A stretch of 64,000 nucleotides of DNA from Mycolicibacterium brumae (GCF_025215495.1 NZ_CP104302.1:3720001-3784000), one strand, 5' to 3'; numbered from the stretch's first letter, positions 46,112 to 57,051 are shown. The notes: generated by a model not told the origin, from the letters alone. Numbers and translations: made by a program.

Positions 46112-46857
46112 GGCCGCAAGCGTCTGCGGGAGCCGGGCAGTTCCGGGCTGGCCCCCAGCCGGGCCTGTCGGCCGGCACGATCACCGGCCCGGCGCGCCGC
46201 CGAGGAGTAACCGGCGTCGGCGCGGGCGGCCCGCCAGGTCCCGCGGGCCTTGGAGGAGCTCCGGTAGTGCTCGACCAGCTCGATTTCCTTGTTGCGCAAC
46301 GCCAATGCGGTTCCGGGCGCGTTCGCGCGGTTGGCGACCGATTCCGCACGGGCCTCCTCGCGGGCTTGGGCCAGCCGCTGTCCGATCCGGCCACCGAAGG
46401 CCAGCTGAAAGTTCAGCCGCGCGGTGATGGTCGGCGTCGGCCGGTGCGCCCCGGTGGCCAGGTACGCGTCGCACGCCCGCACCATCTGCACCACCAGGCT
46501 GGCGTACAGCGCGTGCACGGCGTCGAGGTCCTCGGCGAATCCGTAGGCGTACACGTAGGTGGAGTTGGACGCCACATCGCAGCGCACATCGTTGGCGGCC
46601 GCGATCACCGCGAACAGCTGCACATAGGTGCGCAGGCCGCGGGTTCCCGGTTCTCCGATGGTGACGGTGCGTTGCGTCGGGGTTTGCGCCGCTTCCCGTT
46701 TGGCGGCATGTGACCGGGCCACCGCCAGGTCGATCGCGGTCGCGGTGGCCAGCCGTTGCGCGGCCGCCATGAACGCCTCGGCCTCGTGCGGATTGTCGGT
46801 CCCCTCGGCCTGTCTCAACAGCGCGGCGATCCGCGCGAGCATCTTGTCTTCAGCCAT
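46108..46857 (-). CDS. DUF2786 protein (Rv0184-like)
   Basis: A 249-residue protein whose first 40 residues (MLARIAALLRQAEGTDNPHEAEAFMAAAQRL) form the DUF2786 domain, a short helical unit with a conserved Glu-Ala-rich pattern. The rest is mixed helical with an Arg-rich C-terminus (GSRRRLRP). The ATG is at 46855-46857. It forms an operon with the metallohydrolase gene downstream. Function unknown. Confidence 0.84.
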   Translation of the reverse strand: MAEDKMLARIAALLRQAEGTDNPHEAEAFMAAAQRLATATAIDLAVARSHAAKREAAQTPTQRTVTIGEPGTRGLRTYVQLFAVIAAANDVRCDVASNSTYVYAYGFAEDLDAVHALYASLVVQMVRACDAYLATGAHRPTPTITARLNFQLAFGGRIGQRLAQAREEARAESVANRANAPGTALALRNKEIELVEHYRSSSKARGTWRAARADAGYSSAARRAGDRAGRQARLGASPELPGSRRRLRP

Positions 46858-46932
46858 GGGCGCAGATTAGGACGGCGTCACCGACCCGGCACTTCAGCGG
46901 AGCCCCACCCTGTGCATAGATACACACGGGCC

Positions 46933-47793
<861 letters not shown>

Positions 47794-48762
47794 TTACTCC
47801 TGCGGGTCGGGCGCGTTGACCGACGCCCAGGTGTCCCGCAGGGTCTGCGCGGAGCTCTGCAGCCCGAGCAGTTCGGGCACCGCAAGCGGAATCTCGAAGA
47901 CCCGGCCGGCGCCGGCGGCGGTGACCAGGGTCGGCAGCGACAGGCAGACGTCGGAGATCTGGAAGGCCCCGGTCTGCAGGGTCGACACCGGCATCACCGC
48001 GTGCTGATCGCGCAGCACCGCCTCGACGATCCGGGCCGAGGACAGCCCGATGGCCAGGTTCGTCGCGCCCTTGCCGTTGATGATCTCGTAGGCGGCGTTG
48101 ACGACGTCGGAGGACAACTGCGCCCGCGCCTGCTCGTCGAACACCAGGCGGCCGTCGCGGCGGAACTCGTCGGCGCGCACCCCGCCGATGGACACCGCCG
48201 ACCACAGTGGGATCTCGGAGTCGCCGTGTTCCCCGACGATCAGGCCGTGCACGTTGGCGACGTTGAGACCGGCCCGCTCGGCGATCAGGTAGCGGAACCG
48301 GCTGGAGTCGAGCACGGTGCCGGAGCCGAAGATCCGTCCCGGCGCGACGTCGACGGATTGGATGGCCGCATAGGTCACCACGTCGACCGGGTTGGTGACG
48401 TAGACGATGACGGCATTCGGCGAGCGCTCCAGCAACTGCGGGGTCAGGGTGCGGGCCATCGCGACATTGGAGGCCGCCAGGTCGAGCCGGGTCTGGCCCG
48501 GTTTCTGCTTGGCCCCGGCGGTGACCACGATGATGGCCGAGTCGGCGGTGACGTCGAGGTCGTCGGACCCGGTGACCCGGCAGTGCGGCACGAACTGGCT
48601 GCCGTGGTTGAGGTCGAGCACCTCGGCCCGCACCTTCGCCGCGGCCAGGTCATAGAGCGCGATGGCCCCGGCCGAGCCACGGATCAGGCAGGCGTAGGCG
48701 ATGGCGGTTCCGACGCTGCCGGCGCCGACGATGGACAGTTTGGTGTTGCGCTCGGTGGTCAC
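47794..48762 (-). CDS. ldh: L-lactate dehydrogenase
   Basis: A 322-residue NAD-dependent L-lactate dehydrogenase. The Rossmann loop is GAGSVG (13-18), the active-site loop VTAGAKQKPGQTRLDL has the Gln (residue 86) that selects pyruvate over oxaloacetate, and the catalytic His179 is in GEHGDSE; SRFRYLIAERAG holds the substrate Arg. Length and order fit the LDH rather than the malate dehydrogenase branch. It lies 21 bp upstream of the monoacylglycerol lipase gene in the same direction and may be co-transcribed with it. I do not recall an LDH here in M. tuberculosis. Confidence 0.93.
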   Translation of the reverse strand: MTTERNTKLSIVGAGSVGTAIAYACLIRGSAGAIALYDLAAAKVRAEVLDLNHGSQFVPHCRVTGSDDLDVTADSAIIVVTAGAKQKPGQTRLDLAASNVAMARTLTPQLLERSPNAVIVYVTNPVDVVTYAAIQSVDVAPGRIFGSGTVLDSSRFRYLIAERAGLNVANVHGLIVGEHGDSEIPLWSAVSIGGVRADEFRRDGRLVFDEQARAQLSSDVVNAAYEIINGKGATNLAIGLSSARIVEAVLRDQHAVMPVSTLQTGAFQISDVCLSLPTLVTAAGAGRVFEIPLAVPELLGLQSSAQTLRDTWASVNAPDPQE

Positions 48763-48801
48763 CGGATCATCATTGCGCCGATCCCCGGCCGCCGCAGCAA
48801 G

Positions 48802-48836
48802 AACCGCGCGCCGGCCGGGGCCGTTGGCGCGCGGTT
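48802..48836 (-). terminator. Terminator hairpin downstream of the SDR gene
   Basis: A perfect 11-bp stem, AACCGCGCGCC with GGCGCGCGGTT, around a 13-base loop, 17 bp past the SDR stop. On the minus strand it is followed by CTTGCT. It separates the SDR gene from ldh. Confidence 0.75.
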
Positions 48837-48852
48837 CATGCGGCGTTGGCGC

Positions 48853-49635
48853 TCAGTTGGACTTCGGGGGCATCCGGATGCCGCCGTCGACACGCACCAC
48901 TTCGGCGTTCATGTAGGAGTTGGTGATCAGCTCGACGACCATCGAGGCCAGCTCGTCGGGCTTGCCGAGCCGGTGCGGGAACAGCACCGACTTGCCCAGG
49001 TTGGCCTTGAACTGCTCGGCGAACTCGCCCTCGCCGTAGATCGGGGTGTCGATCAGTCCGGGGGCGATGGTGTTGACCCGGACGCCGATGGCGGACAGGT
49101 CGCGGGCGGCCGGCAGGGTCATGCCGACGACGCCGCCCTTGGACGACGAGTAGGCGACCTGGCCGATCTGGCCGTCGAAGGCCGCGACGCTGGCCATATT
49201 GACGATCGCGCCGCGCTCGCCGGATTCCAGCGGCTCGTTGCGGCCCATCGCGGTGGCGGCCAGTCGGATGCAGTCGAAGGTGCCGACCAGGTTGATGTTG
49301 ATGACCTTCTTGTACAGCTCCAGGTCGTGGGCGGAGGCGAACTCGCCGTCCTTGCCGACGGTGCGCTGGGCCCAGCCGACGCCGGCGGAGTTCACCAGGG
49401 CGCGCAGCGGTCCGAGCTCGGTCGCCTTATTGACTGCTTCGATGATCTGCTCGGTGTTGGTGACGTCGACCTTGACGAACGCGCCACCGATCTCCTCGGC
49501 GAGCTTGCCGCCGGCTTCCTCCTGCAGGTCGGCGACGACGACGATGGCGCCCTTAGCGGCCAGCTGGCGGGCCGCGGCGGCGCCGATGCCCGACGCGCCG
49601 CCGGTGACGATTGCACTTGCTCCGGTGATATCCAT
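48853..49635 (-). CDS. Short-chain dehydrogenase, 3-hydroxyacyl-CoA dehydrogenase type-2-like
   Basis: A 260-residue classical SDR. The cofactor loop is TGGASGIG (residues 11-18), NSAG is present, the catalytic Ser lies in NMASVAAF and the Tyr-Lys pair in AYSSSKGG, and there is the PGLIDTPIYGE substrate loop. The close resemblance is to the HSD10/HADH2 group, which oxidises short-chain 3-hydroxyacyl-CoA with NAD. The ATG at 49633-49635 is used. A palindrome about 19 bp upstream (49654-49671) may be its operator. A fatty-acid or branched-chain degradation role is inferred. Confidence 0.9.
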   Translation of the reverse strand: MDITGASAIVTGGASGIGAAAARQLAAKGAIVVVADLQEEAGGKLAEEIGGAFVKVDVTNTEQIIEAVNKATELGPLRALVNSAGVGWAQRTVGKDGEFASAHDLELYKKVININLVGTFDCIRLAATAMGRNEPLESGERGAIVNMASVAAFDGQIGQVAYSSSKGGVVGMTLPAARDLSAIGVRVNTIAPGLIDTPIYGEGEFAEQFKANLGKSVLFPHRLGKPDELASMVVELITNSYMNAEVVRVDGGIRMPPKSN

Positions 49636-49653
49636 GCCGCCACCTTAAACTCC

Positions 49654-49671
49654 CGGCCAACCAGTTGGCCG
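49654..49671. promoter_or_regulatory. Inverted repeat upstream of the SDR gene, candidate operator
   Basis: CGGCCAA, spacer CCAG, TTGGCCG: a perfect 7-bp inverted repeat 19 bp before the SDR start. The size and spacing fit a TetR-family binding site. The regulator is not identified. Confidence 0.5.
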
Positions 49672-49869
49672 CTTAGTCGCAAACGAAGGCCTGCGGAAGT
49701 TTCGTCCGCGCGCCCGCAGGCTAAGCCCGTCGGCGCGGCGCGCAGCCGGTTCGCCCGAACCGGAACCCGGCCGCCACCCATCCGTCATTTACCTGTGACC
49801 AAAGTTGACAGTGTGACCCATGGGGTTTCACAGTGAACTGCCGAGTTGGATCCGCCGAAAGGGCGACGA

Positions 49870-50949
49870 GTGGGGACAGCTGCGAAAATGCTCCGGCGGG
49901 CCGCCACCGGCGCCGCTGCGCTGATGCTGTGCGCCGTCTCGGCGACGACGGTCGGCATCCCGGGCGCCGCAGCCGCCGGCCGTGATCTGCTGGCCGGCGC
50001 GATCGCCAACACCAAGGGCAGCTACCTGGTCTACAACTTCGGCAGCGGCTTCCCTGCGCCGATGCTCAACGCGGCCGGCAATTGGTACGAGCTCAACAAC
50101 GGCGGCCGCCTGATGATCGTCAAGAACGCGTCGGCGCGGTTGACTCCCCGGCTGCTCGTGGACAGCCATTCCGGCCAGCAGGCCCGCTGCGAGCGCGATC
50201 CGCGGGCCCGCACCTCCGAGGGGCTGGTGCAGGCGTCGGAGACCTACCCGCCGGTGGCCGCCTGGTACGCGCTGGGCCAGCCGACCATCGCGATCAACGC
50301 CAACTTCTTCGACGTGCGCGGACAGAAGGGCGGCTCGTGGAAATCCACCGGCTGCTCGTCCCCGCTGGGCGCCTGGGTGGACAACACCCGCGGCATGGGC
50401 CGGGCCAACGCCGCGGTCACCGGGAACATCGCCTACGGCGGCAAACAGGGACTCTCCGGCGGCAACGAGGTCTGGACCGCCCTGACCACGATGATCCTGC
50501 CGGTCGGGGGCGCCCCCTACGTCATCGCGCCGAAGGGCCCGCAGGACTACGACGCCGCCGGGCCGACCATCAACAGCCTGGTGAACCAGAACAGCCGATT
50601 CGTCGCGGTCGCCGGCATCGGGCTGCTCGCGCCGGGCGACACCGGCCAGCTCAACGACGGCGGACCGTCGGCGGCCCGCACCGCGATCGGCTACAACCGG
50701 GCCAGCGACCAGTTCTACGTATTCCAGGGCGGCTCCTACACCCCCGACCAGATCCAGGACCTGTACCGGGCGATGGGCAGCGACACCGCGATTCTGCTCG
50801 ACGGCGGCGGGTCGTCGGCGATTGTGCTGCGCCGCGACACCGGCGGCATGTGGTCCGGCGCGGGTGTGCCGAAGGGGTCGTGCGACACCCAGGCGGTGCT
50901 GTGCGATTCCCGCGAGCGCGCGCTGCCCAGCTGGCTCGGGTTCGCCTGA
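49870..50949 (+). CDS. Secreted phosphodiester glycosidase (NAGPA-domain) protein
   Basis: A 359-residue exported protein with a signal peptide (residues about 8-36, ending GAAAA). The mature part is a phosphodiester glycosidase domain of the type found in the uncovering enzyme NAGPA: INANFFDV, VAGIGLLAPGD, RTAIGYNRAS and the signature ILLDGGGSSAIVL. Such domains cleave N-acetylglucosamine-1-phosphodiesters, so it might trim a cell-wall glycan. The GTG at 49870 has AAAGGG at 49857-49863; an ATG at 49888 and a TTG at 49846 are in frame. It is convergent with the DUF5642 gene. Confidence 0.86.
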   Translation: MGTAAKMLRRAATGAAALMLCAVSATTVGIPGAAAAGRDLLAGAIANTKGSYLVYNFGSGFPAPMLNAAGNWYELNNGGRLMIVKNASARLTPRLLVDSHSGQQARCERDPRARTSEGLVQASETYPPVAAWYALGQPTIAINANFFDVRGQKGGSWKSTGCSSPLGAWVDNTRGMGRANAAVTGNIAYGGKQGLSGGNEVWTALTTMILPVGGAPYVIAPKGPQDYDAAGPTINSLVNQNSRFVAVAGIGLLAPGDTGQLNDGGPSAARTAIGYNRASDQFYVFQGGSYTPDQIQDLYRAMGSDTAILLDGGGSSAIVLRRDTGGMWSGAGVPKGSCDTQAVLCDSRERALPSWLGFA

Positions 50950-50990
50950 GTCCCGCTGGGTCGCAAGCAATGCCCGGAGCTTGCGGAGGG

Positions 50991-51016
50991 TTTTGCGCAG
51001 CGGGCCCAGCGCAAAA
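50991..51016. terminator. Bidirectional terminator
   Basis: TTTTGCGC (50991-50998) pairs exactly with GCGCAAAA (51009-51016), giving A and U runs at both bases of the stem between the convergent glycosidase and DUF5642 genes. Confidence 0.7.
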
Positions 51017-51025
51017 ACAATGCGC

Positions 51026-51715
51026 TTAAGCGCGCAACTTCTCCACAGCTTTGACCAGCATGTCCCCCAGCAGCTTGGGGTCCTTCTCGCCCTGCACCAT
51101 CACCGAGGTGCGGTCGCTGAGCACCGCGACCATGGTGTAGGACTCACGCTGGGCCGCCATACCGGACTGCTGGCCGTCGACCACCGATTTGACCGCGAGG
51201 GTGGTGACGTCGGGAATCTGCGGGGCGTCGATGGCCGTCGCGACGCCGGTCATCACGCCCGGCGCGTCCATGGTGACCTTGGCGCAACTGGCGTCGACCA
51301 CCGGATCGGGGTTGGGCACCGACAGCCGGGAGGCCATCACCACGATGGTGGCGGGCTTCACCGAGCGGGATCCGCCGGTGGCCGATCCCTCGGTCAGCCG
51401 GAACGGGGTGGACAGCGAGCGGCAATGCGGCGGGTCGAAGCTGATCTGGATCGAGTCGTACATTCCGGCGATCTGATCGGCTTCCTCGCGGGTCAGCACC
51501 GCCACCGGCATGCTCTTGACGTCGTAGCCCTCCGGGAAGATGTCGGCGGCGTCAGAGAGCCGGCCGACGTCGTATCCGCCGTCGGGCTCGGCGCCGAATG
51601 CGGTGTCGGCGGCCGCGGTGGTCTCCTCGGGCTCGTCCACCGGCGAGCCGCAGCCGGCGAGTAGGGCGCCGACGGCCAGCGCCGCGGCGATTCTCACTCC
51701 CATACGCGCGCCCAT
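51026..51715 (-). CDS. DUF5642-like lipoprotein
   Basis: A 229-residue lipoprotein with lipobox LLAGC (Cys22) and an acidic linker. The domain resembles the actinobacterial DUF5642 / PknH-extracellular-type fold, with conserved cysteines (PPHCRS and DASCAKV) and the final KAVEKLRA helix. The ATG at 51713-51715 lies one base past the TGA of the upstream TB18.5-like gene, so the two are strongly coupled. An ATG four codons further in also gives a good signal. Function unknown. Confidence 0.8.
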   Translation of the reverse strand: MGARMGVRIAAALAVGALLAGCGSPVDEPEETTAAADTAFGAEPDGGYDVGRLSDAADIFPEGYDVKSMPVAVLTREEADQIAGMYDSIQISFDPPHCRSLSTPFRLTEGSATGGSRSVKPATIVVMASRLSVPNPDPVVDASCAKVTMDAPGVMTGVATAIDAPQIPDVTTLAVKSVVDGQQSGMAAQRESYTMVAVLSDRTSVMVQGEKDPKLLGDMLVKAVEKLRA

Positions 51716-51716
51716 C

Positions 51717-52160
51717 TCAGCCGGCCGACAGCTGCTCCGCGCGGTTCTTCAGCGCGTCGGCGAGGTGGTCCAGCACGTCGTTGGCCAGCTTCTTGACCAT
51801 CATGGACGGCACCCCGGGCAGCGAGGTCTCCACATCCAGGTCGACGGTCAGCAGCGCGGTCGGGCCCATGGCTACCACCGAGAACAGCTGCTCCTGCTTG
51901 GAGAACAGCTCGCCCTGCTGCATGACGGTCTGGATCTGGTTCTCGCCCGGGTAGTACACGGCCTGGATGAACACGCCCTCGAATCCCTGCGCCTTCATAT
52001 CGAGCCGCAGCTGGCTGGGCCGGCCGTCGTTGTAGCGGTGCAGCACCCAGGCGCCGGTGACCTCTTCGTTCCACTGCGGGTACGCCTCGAAGTCCGCGAC
52101 GATGGACATGATCAGCGCGGCGTCGGCGGCGACTTCCACGGTCTTGCTCACAATGGGCAT
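51717..52160 (-). CDS. SRPBCC/START-like protein (TB18.5, Rv0164-like)
   Basis: A 147-residue protein of the SRPBCC (polyketide cyclase/START) fold, closely matching the recalled M. tuberculosis TB18.5: MPIVSKTVEV, YPQWNEEVTGAWVL, YYPGENQIQTVMQQGELFSKQEQLFSVV. Such proteins bind hydrophobic ligands in a helix-grip cavity; the ligand is unknown. It heads a two-gene unit with the DUF5642 lipoprotein gene and follows the TetR gene in the same direction with 29 bp between. Confidence 0.9.
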   Translation of the reverse strand: MPIVSKTVEVAADAALIMSIVADFEAYPQWNEEVTGAWVLHRYNDGRPSQLRLDMKAQGFEGVFIQAVYYPGENQIQTVMQQGELFSKQEQLFSVVAMGPTALLTVDLDVETSLPGVPSMMVKKLANDVLDHLADALKNRAEQLSAG

Positions 52161-52189
52161 CGGCCGATCCTAATGCGGCGGGCTGAGCG

Positions 52190-52825
52190 TCACGCGCCTG
52201 CCGCGTCGCCCAGCGGCGACCCGGTGCGGATGGACTCGTCGCGGATCAGGCCGCGCAGCACCGCGGTGCTGAACTCCTGCGCGATCTCGACGGCGCTGCG
52301 GCGTCCGCTGGGGCGCAGCCAGCGGTAGGCGCCCATGGTCATGCCGAGGTAGCCCAGCGCCACCACGTGCGAGTCACAGTCGAAGAACTCGCCGCTGGCG
52401 ATGCCGCGGTCGATCAGCCCGTGCAGGTGCTCATAAACCTGGACTTCCTTGGCCCGAACCTCGTCGACCTGTTCGGGGGTGAGCCACTCCTGGATGTAGG
52501 GCTGTTCCTGGAAGTACACCGCGGCGCCCTCGGGGTTGGCGGCGATCTGGGTGAGCAACCGCACCGTGTACTGGTAGAGCCCTTCGCGCGCGGACCAGCT
52601 CGGGTCGACGTGCACGGCCGCCAGGGTGCTCTCGGCGGCCCGCTGGTAGATGTCGAACAGGATCAGCGATTTGCTGGCGTAATAGTGGTAGACGGTCGCC
52701 TTGTTCAGGCCGACGACGTCGGCGACGTCGTCCATCCGGGTGCCGTGGTAGCCGCGGGTGGCGAACAGTTTGGTCGCCACGGCCAACAGTTCCTCGCGGC
52801 GGCTGAGCCCATTATCGGACTGCAT
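52190..52825 (-). CDS. TetR-family transcriptional regulator (Rv0158-like)
   Basis: A 211-residue TetR-family regulator. The helix-turn-helix is MDDVADVVGLNKATVYHYYASK (residues about 31-52), and the remainder is the all-helical ligand and dimer domain. It matches recalled Rv0158 almost throughout (ALGYLGMTMGAYRWLRPSGRRSA). The ATG at 52823-52825 (MQSDNGLSRR) follows GGGAGG at six bases. It is divergent from pntA across 207 bp. In that gap ACTAGTCGGTTAGT (52870-52883) has ACTA/TAGT half sites and could be an operator. Its regulon is not known to me. Confidence 0.9.
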   Translation of the reverse strand: MQSDNGLSRREELLAVATKLFATRGYHGTRMDDVADVVGLNKATVYHYYASKSLILFDIYQRAAESTLAAVHVDPSWSAREGLYQYTVRLLTQIAANPEGAAVYFQEQPYIQEWLTPEQVDEVRAKEVQVYEHLHGLIDRGIASGEFFDCDSHVVALGYLGMTMGAYRWLRPSGRRSAVEIAQEFSTAVLRGLIRDESIRTGSPLGDAAGA

Positions 52826-53032
52826 GCCCGGCCTCCCAGCGTCACGGTCCGACGACGGACCTCCCAATCAACTAGTCGGTTAGTCTAGCGTCATGACGGG
52901 ACGCCGGGGCGCAGCCCGGTTAGGCCACGTCTTACCCGGCTCTTACACTGTTGCGTTGACACTCCTGCAGTGATCGCCTGCGGCCCGCGCCCGGCGACAC
53001 CCTGACGGACCAACCAGATCGGACCGAAATCG

Positions 53033-54565
53033 ATGCTCATCGGTATTCCGCACGAGTCTTCGCCTGGTGAGACCCGCGTCGCCGCGACGCCGCAAACCGT
53101 CTCCCAGCTGATCAAGATCGGCTACACCGTCGCGGTGGAGACCGGCGCCGGCGCCGCGTCCAGCTTCACCGACGAGGCCTACGTCGAGGCCGGCGCGGAC
53201 ATCGTGGCCCGCGAGCAGGCCCTCGGCGCCGAGGTGGTGCTGAAGGTCAACGCCCCCGACGCCGCCGAGATCGCCGCGTTCCGCGACGGCGCCACCGTGA
53301 TCGGCCTGATCTCCCCCGGGCTCAAGCCGGAACTGGTCGAACAGCTGGCCACCCGCCCGATCACCGTGCTGGCCATGGACGCGGTGCCCCGGATCTCCCG
53401 GGCGCAGTCCATGGACGTGCTGAGCTCGATGGCCAACATCGCCGGCTACCGCGCCGTCGTGGAGTCCGCGCACGCCTTCGGCCGGTTCTTCACCGGCCAG
53501 GTCACCGCGGCCGGCAAGGTGCCCCCGGCCAAAGTGCTGGTGGTGGGCGCCGGCGTGGCCGGCCTGGCCGCCATCGGCGCCGCCGGCAGCCTGGGCGCGA
53601 TCGTCCGCGCCACCGATCCCCGCCCCGAGGTCGCCGACCAGGTCCGCTCCCTGGGTGGTGAATACCTGTCCATCGAGGACGAGAACGCCGAGGTGTCGGC
53701 GACCGGCTACGCCAAGGAGATGGGCGACGACTACAAGGCACGCGAGGCGGCGCTGTACGCCGAGCAGTGCGAGGACGTCGACATCATCATCACCACCGCG
53801 CTGATCCCGGGGCGCCCGGCGCCGCGCATCATCACCGGCGAGATGGTGGCCTCGATGAAGGCCGGCAGCGTGATCGTCGACATGGCCGCGGCCAACGGCG
53901 GCAACGTCGAGGGCACCGTCAAGGACGAGGCGATCGTCACCGACAACGGCGTGACGATCATCGGCTACACCGACCTGGCCGGCCGACTGCCGGCCCAGGC
54001 TTCCCAGCTCTACGGCACCAACCTGGTGAACCTGCTCAAGCTGCTGACCCCGGAGAAGGACGGCCAGCTCGTGCTGGACTTCGACGACGTGGTGCAGCGC
54101 TCGGTCACCGTCGTGCGCGACGGCGACGTGACCTGGCCGCCGCCGCCGGTGCAGGTCTCGGCCGCCCCGGCTGCCGCCAAGGCCGCCCCGGTGGAGCCCG
54201 CCCCGGCCAAGGAGCCGATGACCACGGGCCGCCGGCTGGGCATCGCGTTCGGCGCGGCCGCGGTCATCTTCCTGCTGCTGGCGATCTCCCCGGCCGCACT
54301 GCAGATGCACCTGACGGTCTTCGCCCTCGCCATCGTGATCGGCTACTACGTCATCGGGAATGTGCACCACGCGCTGCACACCCCGCTGATGTCGGTGACC
54401 AACGCGATCTCCGGCATCATCGTCGTCGGCGCCCTGCTCCAGGTCGGCGACGCGAACCCCGCCATCGCGGCTCTGGCGACCATCGCCATCCTGTTGGCCA
54501 GCATCAATATCTTCGGCGGCTTCGCGGTGACGCGCCGCATGCTCGCGATGTTCTCCCGCAGCTAG
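53033..54565 (+). CDS. pntA: NAD(P) transhydrogenase alpha subunit PntA (fused form)
   Basis: A 510-residue subunit of proton-translocating transhydrogenase, which uses the proton gradient to reduce NADP+ with NADH. Residues 1 to about 370 are the NAD(H)-binding domain ([30 protein letters not shown]), then a Pro/Ala linker (370-395) and a C-terminal membrane domain (about 400-505) with three or four spans. The length equals that of E. coli PntA. In M. tuberculosis the same sequence is split into pntAa and pntAb. The ATG is at 53033. pntB follows after 36 bp. Confidence 0.95.
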   Translation: MLIGIPHESSPGETRVAATPQTVSQLIKIGYTVAVETGAGAASSFTDEAYVEAGADIVAREQALGAEVVLKVNAPDAAEIAAFRDGATVIGLISPGLKPELVEQLATRPITVLAMDAVPRISRAQSMDVLSSMANIAGYRAVVESAHAFGRFFTGQVTAAGKVPPAKVLVVGAGVAGLAAIGAAGSLGAIVRATDPRPEVADQVRSLGGEYLSIEDENAEVSATGYAKEMGDDYKAREAALYAEQCEDVDIIITTALIPGRPAPRIITGEMVASMKAGSVIVDMAAANGGNVEGTVKDEAIVTDNGVTIIGYTDLAGRLPAQASQLYGTNLVNLLKLLTPEKDGQLVLDFDDVVQRSVTVVRDGDVTWPPPPVQVSAAPAAAKAAPVEPAPAKEPMTTGRRLGIAFGAAAVIFLLLAISPAALQMHLTVFALAIVIGYYVIGNVHHALHTPLMSVTNAISGIIVVGALLQVGDANPAIAALATIAILLASINIFGGFAVTRRMLAMFSRS

Positions 54566-54601
54566 CGCCGACCCGCTCCCCAACCTGATCGGAACGATTC
54601 A

Positions 54602-56083
54602 ATGCTGGAAAACCTGAACCTGCTCGCCGCCGCGGCCGAGGGCGCGTCGTCGGACCACCTGAAGCTGATCGCCAACGCCGCCTACGTGGTGGCTGCGCTG
54701 CTGTTCGTGCTGTCCCTGGCGGGATTGAGCAAGCACGAGACCTCCCGCGCCGGCATCAGCTTCGGTATCGGCGGTATGGCCATCGCGTTGATCGCGACCA
54801 TCACGCTGGCGTTCAACAACTCCCTGGAGCCCGTCGGCGTCGCGCTAATGTTCGGCGCCATGGCCATCGGCGCCGCGATCGGGCTGTGGAAGGCCAAGAA
54901 GGTCGAGATGACCGGCATGCCCGAGCTCATCGCGCTGCTGCACTCCTTCGTGGGTCTGGCCGCGGTGCTGGTCGGCTGGAACGGCTACCTGCACATCGAG
55001 GCGCACCCGGACGGCGCCGACGCCGTCGCGATGGCCGCCGACGGCATGCTCGGCATCCACTCGGCCGAGGTGGTCATCGGCGTGTTCATCGGCGCGGTGA
55101 CCTTCACCGGTTCCATCGTGGCGAACCTCAAGCTGTCGGCGAAGATGAAGTCCGCGCCGATGATGCTGCCCGGCAAGAACCTCATCAATATCGGCACGCT
55201 GGTCGCCTTCATCGCGCTGACCGTGTGGTTCGTCATCGCCGACGACCCGACCCTGCAGCTGTGGCTGCTGGCCGCCGTCACCGTGCTGGCGCTGCTGCTC
55301 GGCTGGCACCTGGTCGCCTCCATCGGCGGCGGCGACATGCCCGTCGTGGTGTCGATGCTCAACAGCTACTCCGGTTGGGCCGCCGCGGCCGCCGGCTTCC
55401 TGCTCGGCAACGACCTGCTGATCATCACCGGCGCGCTGGTCGGCTCCTCCGGCGCCTACCTGTCCTACATCATGTGCAAGGCGATGAACCGGTCGTTCAT
55501 CTCCGTCATCGCCGGCGGTTTCGGCATCGAAGCCGGCCCGGCCGAGGACAAGGACTACGGCGATCACCGCGAGATCAACGCCGAAGGGGCCGCCGACCTG
55601 CTGCGCGGCGCCGACTCGGTGATCATCACCCCCGGCTACGGCATGGCCGTGGCGCAGGCGCAGTACGGCGTCGCCGACCTGACCCGCAAGCTGCGCGAGC
55701 GTGGCGTCAACGTCCGGTTCGGCATCCACCCGGTGGCCGGCCGGCTGCCCGGCCACATGAACGTGCTGCTGGCCGAGGCGAAGGTGCCCTACGACATCGT
55801 GCTCGAGATGGACGAGATCAACGAGGACTTCGACGGCACCTCGGTGGTCCTGGTGATCGGCGCCAACGACACCGTCAACCCGGCCGCCGCCGAGGATCCG
55901 GGCTCACCGATCGCCGGCATGCCGGTGCTGACGGTGTGGGACGCCGACAACGTCATCGTGTTCAAGCGGTCGATGGCCTCCGGTTACGCCGGCGTGCAGA
56001 ACCCGCTGTTCTTCCGGGAGAACACCCAGATGCTGTTCGGCGACGCCCGAGACCGGGTCAACGACATCCTGGCCTCGCTTTAA
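54602..56083 (+). CDS. pntB: NAD(P) transhydrogenase beta subunit PntB
   Basis: A 493-residue subunit: the N-terminal half has about nine membrane spans forming the proton channel, and the C-terminal domain (from about 310) binds NADP(H). It includes [58 protein letters not shown] and [18 protein letters not shown], all family signatures. The ATG is at 54602. Its stop overlaps that of the converging hydrolase by four bases. Together with pntA it makes NADPH for biosynthesis and redox defence. Confidence 0.96.
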   Translation: MLENLNLLAAAAEGASSDHLKLIANAAYVVAALLFVLSLAGLSKHETSRAGISFGIGGMAIALIATITLAFNNSLEPVGVALMFGAMAIGAAIGLWKAKKVEMTGMPELIALLHSFVGLAAVLVGWNGYLHIEAHPDGADAVAMAADGMLGIHSAEVVIGVFIGAVTFTGSIVANLKLSAKMKSAPMMLPGKNLINIGTLVAFIALTVWFVIADDPTLQLWLLAAVTVLALLLGWHLVASIGGGDMPVVVSMLNSYSGWAAAAAGFLLGNDLLIITGALVGSSGAYLSYIMCKAMNRSFISVIAGGFGIEAGPAEDKDYGDHREINAEGAADLLRGADSVIITPGYGMAVAQAQYGVADLTRKLRERGVNVRFGIHPVAGRLPGHMNVLLAEAKVPYDIVLEMDEINEDFDGTSVVLVIGANDTVNPAAAEDPGSPIAGMPVLTVWDADNVIVFKRSMASGYAGVQNPLFFRENTQMLFGDARDRVNDILASL

Positions 56084-56994
56084 CGTAGAAACGGCGTCAC
56101 CGCGGCCAGGAACTCGTCGGGCTTCTCCACCATCGGGCTGTGCCCGGACCCGGCGATCACCGTCGGCGCCAAGCCCGCATCGGCGTACCGGCGGACGTTC
56201 GGCTCCGTCGGGGTGAGCACATCGTGCTCACCCCAGAGCACCAGCACCGGCCGGCCCAGACCGGCCAGCCGCTCGGCCACCGGCCGTGTCGCGTTCAGGT
56301 CGTCGATCACGGTCGAGTCGCAGACCCCGGTGTGGGTGAGCCGCTGCAGCGAGCGGTAGGCGAACTCCGGCACCGGGTAGTCGGGCGCGAACCCGGTCTG
56401 CAGCGAGCTCTTGTCGACGGCGTCGATGGCCCGGAACCGGTCCAGCGCCGGTCCGAGCAGCGGCCAGCAGACCGCTTCGCCCAACGCCGGCATGGACTTC
56501 AATCCCGCGTCGCCGTAGGTGTCGACGACCACCACCTTGTCGACCAACTCCGGGGCGGACTCGGCGACCGCGGTGGCCACCCCGCCACCCATCGAATGCC
56601 CAACCAGCGCCACGTGCTCGACGCCCAGGGCGCCCAGTGCCTCGATCACCGCGGCGGCCTGGCCGTCGGCGCCGTAGTCGGCCGCGTCACGGGGCGCCTC
56701 GGATCCGCCGTGGCCGACCAGGTCGATGGCGATCACCCGTCGTCCGGTGGCCACCGCCAGCCGGTCCGCGACCGGCTCCCACCACTGGATCGATGAGGCG
56801 TAGCCGTGCAGCAACACGATCGGCGGGCCTTCGCCACCGTAGCTGCGGATGTTGAGATCGGGGCCGTCGAGTGCCAGCACCTCTCCCCCGCCGAACGGCT
56901 CGGCCGCGCGCTCGGCACGGCCGACGAGGACGGCGTTGACCGCCAGCCCGGGCAGCAGCAGCACCACCACCGCGATCAACACCCGCATTCTCAT
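56080..56994 (-). CDS. Membrane-anchored alpha/beta hydrolase
   Basis: A 304-residue alpha/beta hydrolase with an N-terminal signal or anchor ([22 protein letters not shown]). The oxyanion region is [11 protein letters not shown], the nucleophile Ser is in [10 protein letters not shown], the acid is likely in [12 protein letters not shown] and the His in [11 protein letters not shown]. The ATG at 56992-56994 or that at 56988 may be used. It is divergent from the FadE2-like gene. The ester substrate is unknown. Confidence 0.86.
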   Translation of the reverse strand: MRMRVLIAVVVLLLPGLAVNAVLVGRAERAAEPFGGGEVLALDGPDLNIRSYGGEGPPIVLLHGYASSIQWWEPVADRLAVATGRRVIAIDLVGHGGSEAPRDAADYGADGQAAAVIEALGALGVEHVALVGHSMGGGVATAVAESAPELVDKVVVVDTYGDAGLKSMPALGEAVCWPLLGPALDRFRAIDAVDKSSLQTGFAPDYPVPEFAYRSLQRLTHTGVCDSTVIDDLNATRPVAERLAGLGRPVLVLWGEHDVLTPTEPNVRRYADAGLAPTVIAGSGHSPMVEKPDEFLAAVTPFLR

Positions 56995-57051
56995 GAGGCC
57001 AGACCCTACCGACGGCGCCACCCAATAGACACGTGTCATATCGTGGCTGCC

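Noticed and set aside
49811..49831. CRP-like site TGTGA...TCACA before the glycosidase gene
   Set aside because: The half sites are 11 bases apart instead of six, so I do not call it a CRP site.
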